NCBI RefSeq assembly: GCF_000968055.1
Contig: NC_022538.1
Coordinates: 779,499-843,498 of the forward strand
Source: Alteracholeplasma palmae J233
GTDB taxonomy: Bacteria > Bacillota_I > Bacilli_A > Acholeplasmatales > Acholeplasmataceae
Length of the DNA stretch: 64,000 bases
Reading direction: 5' to 3'
The position numbers and the translations under genes were made by a program. The notes under the pieces are model-generated. The model was not told where the DNA came from and ran no database searches. It was given only the letters and a program-made list of their open reading frames with translations. Shown piece after piece: positions 61,575 through 64,000 of this stretch (positions are counted from its first letter, which is position 1; each line of letters opens with the position of its first letter).

Positions 61575-61724
61575 ATGCGCGAATTAGTAAAATTAGTATG
61601 CACAGAATGTGGCGATGAAAATTATTATACAACTAAGAATAAAAAAACGACACCAGATCGTTTAGAAATGAAAAAATATTGCCCACGCTTGCGCAAATAT
61701 ACCATTCATAGAGAAAAAAAATAA
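61575..61724 (+). CDS. rpmG: 50S ribosomal protein L33
   Basis: 49 residues: a zinc-ribbon type L33 with [16 protein letters not shown] and the third Cys in [11 protein letters not shown], ending HREKK. GGAGGG lies 9 nt before ATG. It is flanked by its own promoter and terminator. The Cys pattern is the usual one for this form of L33. Confidence 0.96.
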   Translation: MRELVKLVCTECGDENYYTTKNKKTTPDRLEMKKYCPRLRKYTIHREKK

Positions 61725-61725
61725 G

Positions 61726-61748
61726 CTATTCTAAGAATAGTTTTTTTT
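61726..61748 (+). terminator. Terminator of rpmG
   Basis: Five-base stem CTATT/AATAG with a 5-nt loop, then T8. Confidence 0.8.
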
Positions 61749-61767
61749 CTATAAAAAGGACGATAGT

Positions 61768-62385
61768 ATGAAACAGTTTATTAGTAAAAATGACCAAGCT
61801 CATAGTTATATTATTTGTAGGTTTGATCAATGTATTTTAATTGATCCTTCTGATAATATAGATGAGATAAAAGAATATTTAGAAGATAAAAAATTAATCG
61901 CAATAGCTATTACTCATGGCCATAGTGACCATGTTAACTTAATTCATAAATTTAAAGTTCCTATTTATATATCAGAACATGATGCTCATTTATTATTTGA
62001 AGATGATTATAATGGTTATGATAAAAAAAATAAAAGACCTTTTCAAAGAAAAGAACTTGATATACACTTGATTAAAAATGAAAGTAGTATTGCCTTAGCA
62101 GATAAGGAAGTAAAAGTAATTGAGACTCCTGGTCATACTAAAGGAGGATTAAGTTTTCTTTATGGTAAACATCTATTTACAGGCGATACCCTTTTTAAAA
62201 ATGATGTTGGAAGACATGATTTATATTCAGGAAATTTATCAGAACTTAAACAAAGTGTTGTAAAATTAATTGATGAAATGCCTGAAAATACTATTATTTG
62301 TCCAGGACATGATGAGTTAAGTCTAGTTAAAAACGAACGCAAAAGTAACCCATATTATATTAAATGGCAAAAACAAAAGAGATAA
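61768..62385 (+). CDS. MBL-fold metallohydrolase (glyoxalase II-like)
   Basis: 205 residues. The zinc motif is THGHSDHVN (about residues 49-57), then ETPGHTKGGLSFL, LFTGDTLFKNDVGRHD and CPGHDEL. This matches the YcbL/glyoxalase II-like group, hydrolases of thioesters. The substrate is not known. It may be read from the rpmG promoter past the terminator or from a weak promoter of its own. Confidence 0.9.
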   Translation: MKQFISKNDQAHSYIICRFDQCILIDPSDNIDEIKEYLEDKKLIAIAITHGHSDHVNLIHKFKVPIYISEHDAHLLFEDDYNGYDKKNKRPFQRKELDIHLIKNESSIALADKEVKVIETPGHTKGGLSFLYGKHLFTGDTLFKNDVGRHDLYSGNLSELKQSVVKLIDEMPENTIICPGHDELSLVKNERKSNPYYIKWQKQKR

Positions 62386-62388
62386 TAC

Positions 62389-62418
62389 TTCACAAATGAC
62401 TATTTATTATAGTATAAT
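62389..62418 (+). promoter_or_regulatory. Promoter for the S-component gene and coaX
   Basis: TTCACA (62389-62394), 18 nt, TATAAT (62413-62418), followed by a short leader of about 40 nt with no riboswitch I recognise. Confidence 0.65.
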
Positions 62419-62463
62419 ATACCTACTTATGGGACCCTTAGTGGCCTAAAAAGGAGAGAAAAA

Positions 62464-63360
62464 ATGAAAAGAAATAAAATGTATCAAATGGTACTAACGT
62501 CTGCCTTTGCGGCAATTATTCTTGTTTTATCGTTAGTTCCACAAATAGGTTATATCACAATATTACCTGGTGTGAGTATCACGCTAGTCCATATTGTAGT
62601 TTTAGTAGGAGTGTTCTCACTTGGCTTAAAAGGTGGGGTTATCTTAGGGTTATTCTTTGGTATCGGAGGCACATTAGCGGCTTTAATGAGAGGTAATACC
62701 CCTTTTGACCAAGCTTTTGTCTATCCTTGGGTTTCTGTGATACCAAGAATGTTGTTTGCGGCAGCTGCTTATTATTTTTCAGTAGGATTCAAGAAAATCT
62801 TAAAAGTTAAATATGGCAAAGTAATTGTTATAACTTTAGTTTCAATGATATCGGGGTTAGCACTCTTTTTTGGAACAAACTCTATTGTTAAAAATGCAAC
62901 CAAAGACCCGTATAATAAATTAGTGATGCAAATTGCAGAACTTAAGAAAAATGAAACAGAAAATAAAGAGAAAATAGATCAATTAAATCTAGAACTTCCA
63001 GTATTAGATGAAAAAACAAATAATGACTATAAAAAGATAACAAATATTACACAACCAATCGTGATAGTAATTACAGTTTTAGTTATAGGCATCTATGTCT
63101 TCTATACTTTTAAAAATAAAAAATATGATATATCTGTGCCATCTGTTATGATCCTTGGCACACTAGCACATACGGTTTTAGTATTATTAAGCGTTTATAT
63201 TTTTAGCCCACAAGCATTTACCCAAACATTTGGTGATAGCCAAAGTACGATATCAATTATTTATGGTGTAGCAATGGCCAATGGTTTAGTTGAAGCGCTT
63301 GCTGCAGTTGTTATTGGAACACCTATTGTTTATGCATTAGAACAAGTAAAGGAAAAGTAA
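62464..63360 (+). CDS. panT: ECF transporter S-component, probably pantothenate (PanT-like)
   Basis: 298 residues. The N-terminal ECF S-component pattern is clear: KMYQMVLTSAFAAIILVLSL, then LPGVSITLVHIVVLVGVFSL and GGVILGLFFGIGGTLAAL. Six membrane helices are expected. An unusual charged insert (about 142-195, helical, Glu/Lys-rich) separates the two halves. Pantothenate specificity is inferred from the gene 1 nt downstream, coaX. It would use shared EcfA/EcfT modules encoded elsewhere. Confidence 0.78.
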   Translation: MKRNKMYQMVLTSAFAAIILVLSLVPQIGYITILPGVSITLVHIVVLVGVFSLGLKGGVILGLFFGIGGTLAALMRGNTPFDQAFVYPWVSVIPRMLFAAAAYYFSVGFKKILKVKYGKVIVITLVSMISGLALFFGTNSIVKNATKDPYNKLVMQIAELKKNETENKEKIDQLNLELPVLDEKTNNDYKKITNITQPIVIVITVLVIGIYVFYTFKNKKYDISVPSVMILGTLAHTVLVLLSVYIFSPQAFTQTFGDSQSTISIIYGVAMANGLVEALAAVVIGTPIVYALEQVKEK

Positions 63361-63361
63361 A

Positions 63362-64000
63362 ATGATTTTATTATTAGACGTTGGAAATACAAGTGTATAT
63401 ATGGGATTATCAGATGGTAAAGAGCTAGTTGAAACATACCGAATGTTAACAGAATCAGTGAAAACACCAGATGAATATTATGTAACATTAAAAAGTATTT
63501 TAGATGTGGACTTAATTACAGATATAGCCTTATCAAGTGTTGTACCTAGAGTAACAGAAACACTTAGAAGAATGTGTGTTAAATACTTAAAAAAAGAACC
63601 TTTGATTGTAGGCCCTGGCATTAAAACAGGATTGAAAATTAAAACAGACAATCCAAGAGAAGTAGGATCTGATCTTATTTGTGATGCAGCTGCAGTGGCT
63701 GATAACAAAAAACCAGTTTTAGTTATTGATTTAGGAACAGCTAATAAGTTTATATATATTAAAGATAGAGCAATTACAGGGGCAATTATTTCAACAGGCA
63801 TTCAAGTATCTAGACAAGCTTTAATTGGTAACACTGCACTTTTACCAGATGTTGATGTTACAGTTCCAGCAAAAGTACTAGGAACAAATACGGTTACTTG
63901 TATGCAATCAGGACTTACTTACGGGACAGCCGCAATGATTGATGGTTTAATTGAAAGAATTCAAGAAGAAGTGAAAGAAGAATTTGATATTATTTTAACA
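63362..64000 (+). CDS. coaX: Type III pantothenate kinase (3' end outside window)
   Basis: First step of coenzyme A synthesis. The visible 213 residues include the phosphate loop MILLLDVGNTSVYMGL, LSSVVPRVTE, VGPGIKTGLKIKTDNPREVG, the second nucleotide motif IDLGTANKF and SGLTYGTAAMIDGLIERI. The gene continues past the window end. It is tightly linked to the S-component gene, giving an uptake-plus-trapping unit for vitamin B5. Confidence 0.95.
   Translation, partial: MILLLDVGNTSVYMGLSDGKELVETYRMLTESVKTPDEYYVTLKSILDVDLITDIALSSVVPRVTETLRRMCVKYLKKEPLIVGPGIKTGLKIKTDNPREVGSDLICDAAAVADNKKPVLVIDLGTANKFIYIKDRAITGAIISTGIQVSRQALIGNTALLPDVDVTVPAKVLGTNTVTCMQSGLTYGTAAMIDGLIERIQEEVKEEFDIILT

Noticed and set aside
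1-64000. Mycoplasma-type code with TGA as Trp
   Set aside because: TGG is used for Trp throughout and many conserved proteins end properly at TGA (for example alaS and trmR).
1-64000. CRISPR array or insertion sequences
   Set aside because: No regular repeat-spacer array, transposase gene or terminal inverted repeats were noticed. The only mobile element seen is the tRNA-Lys one.

Overview
The window is low-G+C DNA (roughly 30 % G+C by eye) read with the standard bacterial code: TGG encodes Trp and TGA is a normal stop in many genes. Gene content and order match conserved Bacillus-type housekeeping blocks, but wall-related genes are missing from them. For example, the alaS-ruvX-yrzB-trmR-trhP1-trhP2-greA block lacks the mltG gene that sits inside it in Bacillus. 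This points to a wall-less relative of the Firmicutes that kept UGA as stop, most likely an Acholeplasma-like mollicute. That placement is inference.

Layout. 1-8.1 kb: end of an ABC exporter, a T-box-controlled alaS, ruvX, the tRNA U34 hydroxylation/methylation set (trhP1, trhP2, trmR), a metallopeptidase and greA. 8.1-15.5 kb: the yqeG-yqeH-yqeK-rsfS-yqeM-comEA-comEC-holA-rpsT synteny block with a DnaQ-like exonuclease. 15.6-30.2 kb: pgsA, recA, rny-ymdB-ricA, mutS-mutL-miaA, aroK-aroQ and efp. 30.3-36 kb: rluB, cmk, an S1-domain protein, der, gpsA and HU. 36-48.3 kb is less conserved: an ankyrin protein, a CPBP protease, rdgB, a phosphoesterase, a LicA-like kinase, a large TPR/degenerate GGDEF-EAL protein overlapping a HEPN-like gene, and a hydrolase/acetyltransferase/S51 peptidase/GNAT run.

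48.68-58.50 kb holds the main discovery candidate: a 9.8-kb element integrated in the 3' half of tRNA-Lys(CTT). It has a tyrosine recombinase, an XRE repressor with two matching palindromes, a double winged-helix putative replication protein followed by three 31-bp-spaced iterons, and a block of secreted and membrane proteins around a Zot/pI-like ATPase. No terminase, portal, tail or lysis gene is visible. It is best explained as a temperate filamentous (inovirus-like) or plasmavirus-like mollicute phage. It has unusual DNA features: ten GACGTC sites, a hairpin and pseudoknot-topology intergenic region, and a repressor-type promoter that points outward across the attachment site, so that it would reach the left-end genes only in the circular form.

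58.7-64 kb returns to the chromosome: a membrane protein, an ABC-F ATPase, rpmG, an MBL-fold hydrolase, and a probable pantothenate ECF S-component next to coaX.

Three genes (yqeH, holA and the ankyrin gene) are each broken by one apparently missing A in a poly-A tract. Because the first two are normally essential or important, base-calling error or transcriptional slippage is more likely than real loss.
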